Assembly: GCA_049616325.1 (NCBI GenBank)
Contig: JBMZHG010000010.1
Coordinates: 1-64,000 of the forward strand
Length of the DNA: 64,000 bases
DNA from: UBA11663 sp049616325
GTDB lineage: Bacteria; Bacteroidota; Bacteroidia; Flavobacteriales_D; Sanyastnellaceae
Reading direction: 5' to 3'
Part shown: piece after piece, positions 1 to 9,411 of the stretch
Numbering within the stretch: position 1 is the stretch's first letter
How the letters are laid out: each line of letters opens with the position of its first letter
The notes under the pieces: model-generated
The model's input: only the letters and a program-made list of their open reading frames with translations
What the model was told of the DNA's origin: nothing
Databases searched by the model: none
Program-made: the position numbers and the translations under genes

Positions 1-3000
1 GGTCGCATCACGCCGAACCACTTTCGCACGGCCTGACCGACGTCTGGCACGTCGATGTGGATGATGTAGACGCCACCGGCGATGGGCACGTTGGCTTCGT
101 TCTTGAGGTCCCAGTCCACGTAGGTGAGCGGGTCCGCCTTGTCGTAGGTCCGGATGAGGGTGCCTGCGAGGTTGTAGATGCGCACGGTGCAGACCTCGGG
201 GAGGTTGACGATTTTGACGCGGTTGTCGAGCTTGTTGGTCTCGTACTGGCTGTAGGCGTAGTACGGGTTGGGCACGACGTTGATTTCGGCAAGCATTTCC
301 TCCAACACGGTGACTTGCTCGGTGCGCGTCGCCACGTCGGCCGTGGAGAAGGTGTAGAGGGGGTCCCAGTTGTTTTCGGCGTTGTCGACGTTGTCGGTGT
401 CGATGACGACGTTGCTGTACTTGTCGTAGGGACGTGCCACACGCAAGCTCACGCGCGTTTCGTTGGGGATGAGTCCCTCTTCGATGGAAAGCATCGGGAA
501 GTCGGCGTTGCTCAACGCCGATCCCACCCACGCGCAGTCACGGAAAGCGCGACGCTCGGTGGAGATGCTTGGGTCGGTGAGGTTTTCCATGAGGAAGGCC
601 CCCTTGTCGTAGGCCGGCATGCGGTTCTCCGTTCCGGAGGCGGCTTGGCCGTTCTTAAAGACGTAGATCCAGTGCTGTCCGCCGGCGTACTGGAAGTTGG
701 GCGACGGGTTCCAAATCATGTCCTTGCCGTTGTCGGCGCTCAGCCACGAGTCTTCCCCGAAGGCCATGTTGAGTCGCTCTCCGGTGGTGAGGTCAATGGC
801 GTAGCCTGGGAACCATCCCATGCCGACGTTGCTGGTGAGGTTGGCGTCGGAAGCGTTGCCTCCGTCTTCGGCGGTGACCCCAAACTTGTCGACCGACTTG
901 TGGCGGCGCAAGTTCATCTTCTCCAAAGAGCCGGAAGCGCCGGTGGCGTTTTGGGCCAAGACGTCGTTGGGCTGCATTTCCAGCACGGGGCAACGCGTCC
1001 ACTTGCTGCGGTCGTTGGTGAACACCACGTCCACGCTGCTGGTCGACTCAGGCGTGTTCCACTGCTGCAGGCGGATGAGGTCGCCGCGCGTTGGCGCAAA
1101 CAACGGCGTGAACTCGTAGGTGAAGCCGGTGGACGGATCGTCGACGTCGGCCTCGGTGTACGACACCACGCAGTACGGAGCCCAGGTGCCGCCGAGGAAG
1201 CCCTCGTACACCTCGTCTTCGTCCATCAGGTCGTTGTAGGCGAGCTCAAACGGCGACGTGTCGTCGCCGGCTTGCGTGCCCGCACGAATCCAGTTGTCTT
1301 CAGTGAAGCCCTCGCCGTCCGGCAAGCCCAAGAGCCAGGGCTCTTGCGGGTTCTCAAAGGTGATGGAGGAACCAAGCGGCGTGGCGATGTCGGCGCTCGA
1401 GGGGTACACCTGTTGGTGGACGGTGATGCCCAAGCCCCACTCCAGCACGAGTTGCTCGTTGAGCACGTTGATGGTGCGGTCGCTGGTCACGATGGCCTTG
1501 GCCGAGTCGCTAACCGTCTCTGCCCTGCCGAGCATCGTCAGGTTGGTGAGCACCCATTCCACGTCTTCGCCGCTGCTGAGGCTGCCCGCCTCGCCCAAGA
1601 CGCGAAGTTCAAATTCCGCTTCGGGAACCGAAAGCGGATCCACCACGCGCACCGCCACAGGGCCCAAGCCGCCTTGGTAGGTCACCTTGTCGAGCTTGCC
1701 GTTGGCACTGGCAACCAAGTCGGCTTCGCTCTCGGCCGTCAAGGCCACGTCGTTCAAGCCGTTGCCCATGCCTTCGAGGCGCGTGATCGTCATCCCGTCG
1801 CCGTACGCCGCCGCTTGAATCAAGCCGCCCGACTCGGTCGTTGGCTTGTGGGGTGAACCGCTGTAAACCCGAATCGAGCCCACAGCCGCTTTCCGCGAAG
1901 CTTTGTATTGGATGTCTTGTCCTGTGCCGAGTATTGGGTCAAAATCTTCGTAGTTGTTGTACCCGTAGGCCAACGCCATGAAGTAATACGTCTTGTGATT
2001 CACCAGGGCGTTGTCGCCTTGGGCGAACGCGTCCTTGGTCACGCGGAAGCTGTGCTGAACACCCTCGTTGTCCCCGTTGGCCATCAGCATGGGCACCGAC
2101 GCCTCCATGACTTCGTCGTAGCGGTAGTTGACGACTTGGGCCACGTCGTTGGCCACGTCGCATTGGAAAATCAAACGGGCCTTTTCGATGTCGCCGAGGT
2201 CCGAGGGAGAGACGGCGTCGTCGACGAGCTGGTAGATTTGGTACCCTTCAAAGGCGTACGAACGGTCAGATTCGGTAAGCTGGGTTCCGTCGGGAAGCTC
2301 CTTGGGAATTCCGGGGTCGATGGCGGTGTACTCTTCGCCGAAGTTGTTCGAAATCGGGTTGTCGTTGGTCAGGTAGAGGATGAGTTCGTTTTCGAGTTCC
2401 TGGACCGTAACGTCGGGTGCGTCGGGGCCGGAGACAATCTCAAAGCAGTTGTCAAAAAGCGCCTGCGCCTTGTCGTCCGCCAACCGAAGCAGCTTCACGC
2501 TTTCGAAGGGCTCACCACCCGTCGCACGGGCCCAAACCATCCCCACCGTGATGTTGTTGTAGTCGCCCGGTTCAAGCGTGAAGGGGCCTGCACTCTGCAA
2601 GAACAACCGGTCGCCCGGAGGGTTTCCCGCCTCGAATTCCGTCCAAGGCTCCACCGGGATGCCCACGGTGCCCCACTGGTAGGGGTCGGTGTCGTCGGGG
2701 AACATGTAGTCCGCGGGAACTTCGAGGTTTGCACCGGTGGAGGCGTTCAGTCCGTCCCCACCGTACGCCATGCGCTGCCCGTTCTTCCAGTAGCCGCGCA
2801 TGTAGTTGTAGTAATGCGAGGCCAGGGTCGGTTGGCCGTTGATGCCGTAGTTCCAGTTGAAGTACAGGAATTTGCGCATCCCGTACCGTTCGTTGTCTAC
2901 CACGCCGTCGCCGTACCCGATGCCGATGCCGTCGTACGGAATGCCGAGCGAGTCGATGGCGTCCGTGAAGATCTCCGTCAGGGGGTTGTCAATGCCGTCC

Positions 3001-4154
3001 GCGTCTTGGTAGGGTCCTTCAAAAAAGTCGACGCCCATCGCGGGAGGGTTTTCGCCGTAACCGATGGAGTAGCTGGTCGGTTCGTCGAATTGGTCTCCGT
3101 TGTAGCCGTAACCCAAACCGCGACGCACATCCACCCCCACGTAGTCGTCCACGTGACCCCCAAGGTCGACGTCGACCCACTGGGCCATGTAGGTGTTGGT
3201 GAGGGTTTGGGTCCCTTGGTTGATCAACACGTAGTTGTAGAACGACATGTTGTTTACCTCGTCGTTGGTGGCAAAGGCAAACGCCTGCGCACGAATCTCC
3301 ATGCCAATCGGCTCGCCCTGCGACTCGGAGTGCACGTTGCCCTTGTCGTTGAAAATCCAGTAGAAGTTCTGGTCGCCGTAGAGGGGGACGATGTCTTCGC
3401 GCTTCCGGTTCGCACAGTCGATTTCCTGGAGGAAATCAAACCACGGGTAGTCGCCGGCCGAGGGGTTGTAGTTGCCGTCGCCGTCGAAGTCCAGGAACGG
3501 CGCGAGGTAGTAATCTTGGTTCAAGCCCGTGCCGTGCGCCGGGTACTCGTCAAAGTAAGCGGGGTAGGCATATCCTTCGGGGAAGTCGGTGTCCACCGTC
3601 CCCGCAGCGACCGCTTCGTGGTACTGGCGGTGGCGCTGCGCGTCGGCCCGGTAGCTCACCGTAAAGCGGTCGTACGCCTCGCACGTGAGCGGATCCGTCT
3701 CGGCCGAGCCGTCGTTGGTCAGAGGGCCAGGCCAAAAGTCGTTCCCCGTGTTCCGGTAGCGCACCGCCGCGAGCTTCAATTGCTGGTCCGGGCTGATGCC
3801 GCCCAACCACAAAGCTCCGCCGTACACCACCGAGACGCCCTCCTCCTTCGGGACAAAGTGCGCGCCGCGGTCGATGGCGCGGTTGTACCACAACGCTCCG
3901 CCGTTTTCGATGAGTGCGCGCACGTTGTTCCACTCGAGGTCGCGCAGGGCCGTGGCCGGAGCGCACGCTTCGGCACGCGCACGGAAGTCCGGCGCGGGGG
4001 CCGGCACGGGCAGGCCTTTTTGGTAGCGGATTTCGGTTTGGGCTTGGGTTGGCGAAACCGAGAGCAACCCTGCCAAAACCAAGAAAATCCCAACCAAGGC
4101 CGTCGGTCGGTTCGCGCGCACGCGAGGCGCGAGGGGGGAAAGACGATTCGTCAT
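1..4154 (-). CDS. Large secreted T9SS-associated surface protein, C-terminus cut by window edge
   Basis: Open minus-strand frame of about 1384 codons with no stop before the window edge. It starts at ATG 4154 with a signal peptide (basic N-region, hydrophobic stretch, then SPTQAQ, residues 1-39). The body is rich in Trp, Tyr, Asp and Gly, with phrases such as ALWLGGISPDQQLKLA and FLDFDGDGNYNPSAGDYPW. The last residues in the window read VGQAVRKWFGVMRP, which resembles, from memory, the tail of large Bacteroidota surface proteins that end shortly after WFGVMRP, so probably few residues are missing. I spot-translated the N-terminal 350 residues, the middle (1900-1980) and the C-terminus in one frame; the rest is assumed open. 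Expected to be exported and surface-attached. Function unknown. A weak box (GAACTTGA) lies just before the start. Confidence 0.82.
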   Translation of the reverse strand, partial: MTNRLSPLAPRVRANRPTALVGIFLVLAGLLSVSPTQAQTEIRYQKGLPVPAPAPDFRARAEACAPATALRDLEWNNVRALIENGGALWYNRAIDRGAHFVPKEEGVSVVYGGALWLGGISPDQQLKLAAVRYRNTGNDFWPGPLTNDGSAETDPLTCEAYDRFTVSYRADAQRHRQYHEAVAAGTVDTDFPEGYAYPAYFDEYPAHGTGLNQDYYLAPFLDFDGDGNYNPSAGDYPWFDFLQEIDCANRKREDIVPLYGDQNFYWIFNDKGNVHSESQGEPIGMEIRAQAFAFATNDEVNNMSFYNYVLINQGTQTLTNTYMAQWVDVDLGGHVDDYVGVDVRRGLGYGYNGDQFDEPTSYSIGYGENPPAMGVDFFEGPYQDADGIDNPLTEIFTDAIDSLGIPYDGIGIGYGDGVVDNERYGMRKFLYFNWNYGINGQPTLASHYYNYMRGYWKNGQRMAYGGDGLNASTGANLEVPADYMFPDDTDPYQWGTVGIPVEPWTEFEAGNPPGDRLFLQSAGPFTLEPGDYNNITVGMVWARATGGEPFESVKLLRLADDKAQALFDNCFEIVSGPDAPDVTVQELENELILYLTNDNPISNNFGEEYTAIDPGIPKELPDGTQLTESDRSYAFEGYQIYQLVDDAVSPSDLGDIEKARLIFQCDVANDVAQVVNYRYDEVMEASVPMLMANGDNEGVQHSFRVTKDAFAQGDNALVNHKTYYFMALAYGYNNYEDFDPILGTGQDIQYKASRKAAVGSIRVYSGSPHKPTTESGGLIQAAAYGDGMTITRLEGMGNGLNDVALTAESEADLVASANGKLDKVTYQGGLGPVAVRVVDPLSVPEAEFELRVLGEAGSLSSGEDVEWVLTNLTMLGRAETVSDSAKAIVTSDRTINVLNEQLVLEWGLGITVHQQVYPSSADIATPLGSSITFENPQEPWLLGLPDGEGFTEDNWIRAGTQAGDDTSPFELAYNDLMDEDEVYEGFLGGTWAPYCVVSYTEADVDDPSTGFTYEFTPLFAPTRGDLIRLQQWNTPESTSSVDVVFTNDRSKWTRCPVLEMQPNDVLAQNATGASGSLEKMNLRRHKSVDKFGVTAEDGGNASDANLTSNVGMGWFPGYAIDLTTGERLNMAFGEDSWLSADNGKDMIWNPSPNFQYAGGQHWIYVFKNGQAASGTENRMPAYDKGAFLMENLTDPSISTERRAFRDCAWVGSALSNADFPMLSIEEGLIPNETRVSLRVARPYDKYSNVVIDTDNVDNAENNWDPLYTFSTADVATRTEQVTVLEEMLAEINVVPNPYYAYSQYETNKLDNRVKIVNLPEVCTVRIYNLAGTLIRTYDKADPLTYVDWDLKNEANVPIAGGVYIIHIDVPDVGQAVRKWFGVMR

Positions 4155-4195
4155 GAATTCAAGTTCTGGGACGACCGCAACAGGAGAGGGCGCAG

Positions 4196-7100
4196 TCAAT
4201 CTGCGTCGAAGATACGCGGAGTGGCGTTGGCTGTGACTTCCACGAGGCGCCAAGGGTTCAAATACAGCACCCAACCACGAGCAGAAACGCCTTCCATCGC
4301 CTCGAGAACTTCCACGTACTCGCGCACCTGCTTCTCGTGCTTAGGCACGTTTTCCTCCCCCGACTTGAAATCCACCACGTGCCACGCGTCGCCGTCTCGA
4401 ACCACGCGATCGGGCCGAACCAAGTGGCCGTCGACCGCCCATTCAGGCTCGCACTCCGCGTAGATTCCGGGGTTGAAAAAGCGGGCGGATTCCGGGTTTT
4501 GGAACACCCGGTCGGCCCACGTCAAAACCGTCTCGCGGTCGGCTGAACTCAACGTCCACCGAGACGCAAACCTTCCTCGAACTTGAGCCCAGTGGGCCAC
4601 GTCACGAACCTCCGCAAGCAAGTCGTGCACCAAGGATCCCAAGGCAGCTTCGTCCAAGGAATCGGCGTGAACCTGAGCCACGTGGGCGCGTGCCAACACC
4701 ACGCGCTGAGCCGCCCGCTCTCCCAAATGCAAGTGGGTGTTTACAACCGAAGACGCGTCGTCTTCGTCTTTCGAATCCGGGGCCCGGTCCGCGAGCCCTT
4801 CCGTCACCTCGTCGCCCGAATCCACGAACGAATGTCCCGTGATGTCCTCCGTGCAGGCCAGCACCCATTGGCTCACCGAGCCCGGCTCCGCGCGGTCGAA
4901 CTCCAATTTGGCCGTCTCGGCAAGCACGTCCAACCGTTCCACCGGCCGGGTCATGCCGACGTAGACGACGTTCATTTGGTCGAGCAAAGAGGCGTCGAGC
5001 TCGGATTCCGCGCGATCGTTCAGTGCGGTGTCCTTCATGTCCGACACCTTCAACAGCGCCGCCGGGACATCCACTCCGGCGGAAGGATCGAGCACCACCG
5101 GGACGTGGCCCTTCACCTCCCGAGCCTTGTTGTCCCCGGCCACGACCACAGTCACCGGAAAAGCAAGCCCCTTGGCCTTGTGAACCGTCATGACCTGGAC
5201 CGCATCCCGGCCGCCGCTGGCCACGATGGACCGCGAATGGCCCACCCGATCCCACGTACGCAAAAAACCACGCAAGCCACCTTCCTCTGTGCCGGTGATT
5301 TCGCGCGCCATTTCCATCAGAGCCTCGGCGTATGCGTCAAATCGCCCGGTTACCCCAAGAACGTGGCAGGCATGTCCAACCCACGAGACCAAGGGGCCGT
5401 GCGCATGTTCGAGCGGCTTGAGGCGGGGAAACAGCGCGTCCATCATCTCGGCAGATTCAAACTCCCGGTACGTCTTGTCGTCCGCCCCCTTTTTCCACTT
5501 TACGAATTCGTCGAGCACTGCCGGCTCCGAAATGCGGTCCGGCTCCAAAGCTGCCACGCACTGGAGCCATGCCGTGGCGTGCCGATCTTCGTTGGGGTCG
5601 ACCACCCAGCGCGTGAGGGCCACCACGGCCAAGGCGGCCGGGTGACGTCCGACGTGGAGGCTGTCCTCGGTTTGGGGGGTGATTCCTTCGTTCAACAGGT
5701 GCTGCGCGATGCGTGCTCCCTGCTTGTTGGTGCGCACCAAGATGGCCATGTCGGACCACGCAAATCCGCCGCCCGCCGCCGAGGCGTGGTGGCGCAAGCG
5801 GGCAACGAGAGCCTCGTGAAGGGCTTCTTCGCGTTCGTCCTTGTCTTTGGCGCAGACTGCGCGGACGTGCACTTGACCTTGAAAGTCGCGTTGGGGGGTT
5901 TGGGCTTGGTCTTCGTACACTGCCTTCAGCGAAGCAGGCAACCGCTTCTTCATCGCTTCAAAGAAGCGGTTGTTCCACCCCACGATCGCCTCGCCGCTGC
6001 GCCAATTCGATTCAAGCACTTGGTCGTCGAGGGCCTCGTGAAAGGTGTTTTCGGCGTCGGAAAAGGCCCCCTCTTCGTCGTCGACGATCTTCGGCAGGTT
6101 CACCAACTGGCGGTAGTCGCCGTTGCGCCAACGGTAGATGGCTTGTTTCCCGTCGCCGACCACCAGCGTCCGGTTTCGCTCGGCAAGCACATGGTCCACA
6201 AGCGGGATGAGGTTTTGCCATTGCGTGACCGACGTGTCTTGAAATTCGTCGATGAAGACATGCCGGTAGCGGCTGCCCAAACGCTCGAACAGAAACGGCA
6301 CCGGGTTGTGACGTACCACCCGCGACACCCGCTCGTGCAAGGCATGAAAGGTGCGCACGTTGCGCTCCTGCTGCACCGCTTCAATTTCGTCGGCGAGAAC
6401 GGCCAAGGTTCCCACCAAGTCAATCTTGTGCAGCAGGCGCTTTCGCAACAAGTGCGCTTCGCCGCGGACCGTTCCAGGAGTCATGTGCCTCACCTGCTCC
6501 AAGACGAGTTCGGCGTCGGGCCTGACGCGCTCCACGGCGGCGACGACCTCAAGCGGCGCCGTTTTCGTGGTGAAGACGCCTTCCTCGAACATGGTCTCCA
6601 AGGTGGACGATGGCGCCGTCGCTTCGCCGAAGCGGTTTTTCTCCAGCCACGAAATCAGCGTGCCGCGCGACACGTCTTTGCGCGTCAATCCTTCCCGGGC
6701 TACTGCCTCAAGGGCTCCAGCCGCGCGAGAGGCCAGCTCCTTTTCTTCGCGCTTCACTTCGGAGCGCAACGACCTCGACATGGCTCTGAAATCCGCCGGT
6801 TCGAGTGGATCCAAGGCAGTCAACGCGCCCCGCATCCCCTCTTTGAGAACTTCCTTTCCGTACGTCGCCAGAGGGTGACGGATACGGCTGTCCTTCTCTT
6901 CTTCGACCTGCAGCCGTGCAAAGCCCTTCAGCAGTTCCGTCAGCTCGACGTGCTCGGGGTCGCCAATGCGGTCAAGCACGTTCCCCACCGCCTCGTCCAC
7001 GATCCGATCCTGGTCCAGTTCAATGCGGTAGTCCTGATCCAAGGCCAAATCCCGGGCAAAACTCTTCACCAACCGGTTCGTGAAGCTGTCAAGCGTCATG

Positions 7101-7429
7101 ACCGCCATTTCTCCGTACCGATGAAGCATGGTGGCGCGCAGCGCGCGAGCACGGGACGCGAGGGTGTCGGGGGTCAAGGAGGTTTGGGCACAGAGTTCGT
7201 CGACCAAGGACTCGGACGCCTTCCCCGCCCCCACCTTCGCCAAGTCGGACAGGATGCGCTCCTTCATCTCCCACGCCGCCTTGTTGGTGAACGTCAGGGC
7301 CAAGACATGGCGAAACGACCGCGGGTCCGCATGCACCAAACAGCACGCCAAATAGCGACTCACCAACCGGTAGGTTTTCCCGCTTCCGGCGGAGGCTCGA
7401 ACGACTTCAAACGATTGGGGTGACTTCAA
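4196..7429 (-). CDS. UvrD/RecB-like helicase-nuclease, AddA-type
   Basis: Superfamily 1 DNA helicase with a C-terminal RecB-type nuclease, expected to act in double-strand break end resection. Visible motifs: Walker A ASAGSGKT (residues 12-19), motif Ia LTFTNKAAWEMKERI, Walker B FIDEFQDTS (about residue 393), VVGDGKQAIYRWRNGD, motif V VHKAKGLAFPV, motif VI YVGMTRPVERL, and nuclease VVDFKSGEE with a downstream QVREYV helix (about residue 1020). The frame stays open upstream to a TTG at 7480, but that codon lies inside a promoter-like CTAATTTG. I chose TTG 7429 because it gives MKSPQSFEVV directly before Walker A, the usual spacing in related proteins. An AddB-like partner lies about 10 kb away (17550-20435), not in the same operon. 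The start is uncertain. Confidence 0.9.
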   Translation of the reverse strand: MKSPQSFEVVRASAGSGKTYRLVSRYLACCLVHADPRSFRHVLALTFTNKAAWEMKERILSDLAKVGAGKASESLVDELCAQTSLTPDTLASRARALRATMLHRYGEMAVMTLDSFTNRLVKSFARDLALDQDYRIELDQDRIVDEAVGNVLDRIGDPEHVELTELLKGFARLQVEEEKDSRIRHPLATYGKEVLKEGMRGALTALDPLEPADFRAMSRSLRSEVKREEKELASRAAGALEAVAREGLTRKDVSRGTLISWLEKNRFGEATAPSSTLETMFEEGVFTTKTAPLEVVAAVERVRPDAELVLEQVRHMTPGTVRGEAHLLRKRLLHKIDLVGTLAVLADEIEAVQQERNVRTFHALHERVSRVVRHNPVPFLFERLGSRYRHVFIDEFQDTSVTQWQNLIPLVDHVLAERNRTLVVGDGKQAIYRWRNGDYRQLVNLPKIVDDEEGAFSDAENTFHEALDDQVLESNWRSGEAIVGWNNRFFEAMKKRLPASLKAVYEDQAQTPQRDFQGQVHVRAVCAKDKDEREEALHEALVARLRHHASAAGGGFAWSDMAILVRTNKQGARIAQHLLNEGITPQTEDSLHVGRHPAALAVVALTRWVVDPNEDRHATAWLQCVAALEPDRISEPAVLDEFVKWKKGADDKTYREFESAEMMDALFPRLKPLEHAHGPLVSWVGHACHVLGVTGRFDAYAEALMEMAREITGTEEGGLRGFLRTWDRVGHSRSIVASGGRDAVQVMTVHKAKGLAFPVTVVVAGDNKAREVKGHVPVVLDPSAGVDVPAALLKVSDMKDTALNDRAESELDASLLDQMNVVYVGMTRPVERLDVLAETAKLEFDRAEPGSVSQWVLACTEDITGHSFVDSGDEVTEGLADRAPDSKDEDDASSVVNTHLHLGERAAQRVVLARAHVAQVHADSLDEAALGSLVHDLLAEVRDVAHWAQVRGRFASRWTLSSADRETVLTWADRVFQNPESARFFNPGIYAECEPEWAVDGHLVRPDRVVRDGDAWHVVDFKSGEENVPKHEKQVREYVEVLEAMEGVSARGWVLYLNPWRLVEVTANATPRIFDAD

Positions 7430-7491
7430 GGCAGGCTCTACGTGGGTTAAATTGCAGACGGTGCGCAACTTTCGCTGCAAATTAGGGGTTC

Positions 7492-7499
7492 CAACCTTG
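7492..7499 (+). promoter_or_regulatory. Leaderless-type -7 box (CAACCTTG) of the MbnP-like gene
   Basis: CAACCTTG lies exactly four bases before ATG 7504, the same geometry as other boxes in this window. It matches TAnnTTTG at four of the six defined positions and is read with the help of the conserved spacing. It favours the second of two adjacent ATG codons. Confidence 0.4.
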
Positions 7500-7503
7500 C
7501 ATG

Positions 7504-8265
7504 ATGAACACTCGTTCCTTTTTCTCTTTCGGAGTGGTGGCCGCCTCAGCCTTGATTTTAATCGCCACGGGATGCCAACGCGAAGCCACTTCCGAAGTCC
7601 GCTTGAATTTTGACGTGGTTTGGAATGGAGAACCCTTCGTGGTGGGAGACGTCGCCCTCGACGACCAAGGCCGCGAATTCCAACTCGAACGCCTCGAATG
7701 CTACGTCAGCGATTTTGCGCTTCACGACGTCGAGGAAGGGTGGATTGAGGTGGACACGGTGGCACGAATCGACTTCAGCCTCGCCGAATCCCACGCCTTG
7801 CTGACTTTGGTTGGTCAAGGCGACCGCTCCATCGACGGCCTTCGCATGGGCTTGGGCGTGCCGGCCGATCGGAACAAAAACGTCGACCCTGCTTCGTACG
7901 ACGAAATCAATCACCCCTTGGGCTACACCGGGTCCGTGGGCATGCATTGGGGCTGGGCTTCCGGGTACATCTTCAGCGTTTACGAAGGGCGGTTGCTCGC
8001 CGAGCCCAACGTCCCGTTCGCGTACCACGCCGGAAACGACACGTGTTTCCGAAGCGTCGAGTTGACGTGGGAGGAGCCCTGGCTGCTTGAATGCGAGTCG
8101 GTCGACGCCGAGGTGCACCTGGTTCTTGACGCTTACCGATGCCTTCACGGAGAAAACGACGTCATTGACCCTGAAGTGGACCCTGAGACCCACACCGTCA
8201 ACAACCTGCCCCTCGCTTTGCGTTGGGTTGACCTTTATCGGGGTGCCTGGTCGTTGAAGCCGTAA
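7504..8265 (+). CDS. MbnP-family copper-associated lipoprotein
   Basis: A 253-residue lipoprotein with a signal peptide ending in the lipobox IATGC (Cys24). The mature part fits the MbnP family: a DVALDDQGREF/LERLECYVSDF opening, then GMHWGWASGY at residues 146-155 with two Trp next to a His, and a late LALRWVDLYRGAW segment. In characterised methanotroph systems MbnP binds copper, and its diheme partner MbnH oxidises a Trp of MbnP to kynurenine. That chemistry is known for the family and only inferred here. The neighbour 9 bases downstream is an MbnH-like di-heme protein, which strongly supports the call. ATG 7501 is an alternative start. No methanobactin peptide gene was seen nearby. Confidence 0.87.
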   Translation: MNTRSFFSFGVVAASALILIATGCQREATSEVRLNFDVVWNGEPFVVGDVALDDQGREFQLERLECYVSDFALHDVEEGWIEVDTVARIDFSLAESHALLTLVGQGDRSIDGLRMGLGVPADRNKNVDPASYDEINHPLGYTGSVGMHWGWASGYIFSVYEGRLLAEPNVPFAYHAGNDTCFRSVELTWEEPWLLECESVDAEVHLVLDAYRCLHGENDVIDPEVDPETHTVNNLPLALRWVDLYRGAWSLKP

Positions 8266-8270
8266 CTTCT
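8263..8270 (+). promoter_or_regulatory. Leaderless-type -7 box (TAACTTCT) of the MbnH-like gene
   Basis: TAACTTCT overlaps the stop codon of the MbnP-like gene and lies exactly four bases before ATG 8275. The di-heme gene could therefore be transcribed on its own as well as by read-through. Confidence 0.45.
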
Positions 8271-8274
8271 CGGC

Positions 8275-9375
8275 ATGAAGCGCGCGACGTCTTTCATGCT
8301 TTGGGCAGTAGCCGTGGGGTGGTCCTTCTCGGGCTGCGATTGCGGCAAGGACCCCCAAGTTTGGAATCCGACCCCGTACGAGTTGCCCATTCCTCCGTTT
8401 TTCCCGCCGATGGACATTCCGGCAGACAACCCGCTGACGGTGGAGGGCGTGGAATTGGGGCGCATGCTTTTTTGGGAAACGCGTTTGAGCGAAGACCAAA
8501 CCATGTCCTGCGGCAGCTGCCACCTCCCCGAAATCAACTTCGCCGACCCCGAGCCCTACAGCACGGGAGTGACGGGGGCCGTCGGAAACCGCAACGCCAT
8601 GGCGCTCATCAATTTGGGGTGGGCCTCGTCGTTTTTTTGGGACGGGCGCGCACCGTCGCTGGAAGACCAAATCCGCGACCCCGTTCCGCACCCGAGCGAA
8701 ATGAATTTGCCGTGGCCGGAAGCGGTCGCGCGTTTGCAAGCCGACGACACCGACACCCGCTATCCGGAACGCTTTTTTGACGCCTTCGGCACCGCCGAAA
8801 TCACCGAGGACTACGTTGTGATGGCGGTCGCGCAATTCCTGCGCACCATGATCAGCGCCGACAGCAAATTCGACCGCTGGCGGCGCGGAGAAGTCGAACT
8901 CACGGACAGCGAATACAGCGGCTACCAGATGTTCTTGCGCGAGGGCGGCGACCCCGAGGAAGTCCCGGGCGGGCAATTCGGCGGCGACTGCTTTCACTGC
9001 CACGGCGAAGCCGGACTTCAATTCACGGACCACTTGTTCCACAACAACGGACTTGACCCCTCGTTCGAGGCGGATCCGGGACGGGCCTTGGTCACCGGGA
9101 GCCCCCTCGACTCCGGCCTTTTCCGCACGCCCACGTTGCGCAACGTCGCCCTCTCCGCCCCGTACATGCACGACGGCCGATTCCAATCGCTGGAAGAGGT
9201 CCTCGAACATTACAACTCCGGGGGGGTGCCGTCTTCGACCATCGATCCGTTCATGAAGTACACCACCGGCGGCCTGTCTTTGGCCCCGTCCCAAAAGGCC
9301 GACCTCCTCGCCTTCCTGCACACCCTGACCGACACGTCGTTCGTGCAGAATCCGGACTTTCAGAATCCGCACTGA
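8275..9375 (+). CDS. Di-heme cytochrome c peroxidase/MauG family enzyme, MbnH-like
   Basis: A 366-residue envelope protein with two c-type heme sites: CGSCH (residues 79-83) and CFHCH (239-243). A lipobox-like SFSGC (Cys21) suggests it is membrane-anchored. Family hallmarks include LGRMLFWETRLSEDQTMSC before heme 1, FWDGRAPSLEDQ, and FRTPTLRNVALSAPYMHDG followed by LEEVLEHYNSGG near the C-terminus. In the MbnH branch the bis-Fe(IV) state oxidises a Trp on MbnP instead of reducing peroxide as an end in itself. Pairing with the MbnP-like lipoprotein points to this branch, but a generic cytochrome c peroxidase cannot be excluded. The gene has its own promoter-like box at the end of the upstream gene. 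Confidence 0.9.
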   Translation: MKRATSFMLWAVAVGWSFSGCDCGKDPQVWNPTPYELPIPPFFPPMDIPADNPLTVEGVELGRMLFWETRLSEDQTMSCGSCHLPEINFADPEPYSTGVTGAVGNRNAMALINLGWASSFFWDGRAPSLEDQIRDPVPHPSEMNLPWPEAVARLQADDTDTRYPERFFDAFGTAEITEDYVVMAVAQFLRTMISADSKFDRWRRGEVELTDSEYSGYQMFLREGGDPEEVPGGQFGGDCFHCHGEAGLQFTDHLFHNNGLDPSFEADPGRALVTGSPLDSGLFRTPTLRNVALSAPYMHDGRFQSLEEVLEHYNSGGVPSSTIDPFMKYTTGGLSLAPSQKADLLAFLHTLTDTSFVQNPDFQNPH

Positions 9376-9411
9376 CGTAACCTTTTGCCCCCGTCGCACG
9401 TACGCGAGGGC

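Noticed and set aside
57..4463. Long open frames on the plus strand (599 and 851 codons) opposite the first gene
   Set aside because: Low-complexity Val/His/Arg-rich translations with no family features; the minus strand has a signal peptide and recognisable protein throughout the parts checked. These are base-composition shadows.
4583..7423. 946-codon plus-strand frame opposite the AddA-like gene
   Set aside because: The minus strand encodes all helicase and nuclease motifs in order. The opposite frame is rich in His, Arg and Val and matches nothing.
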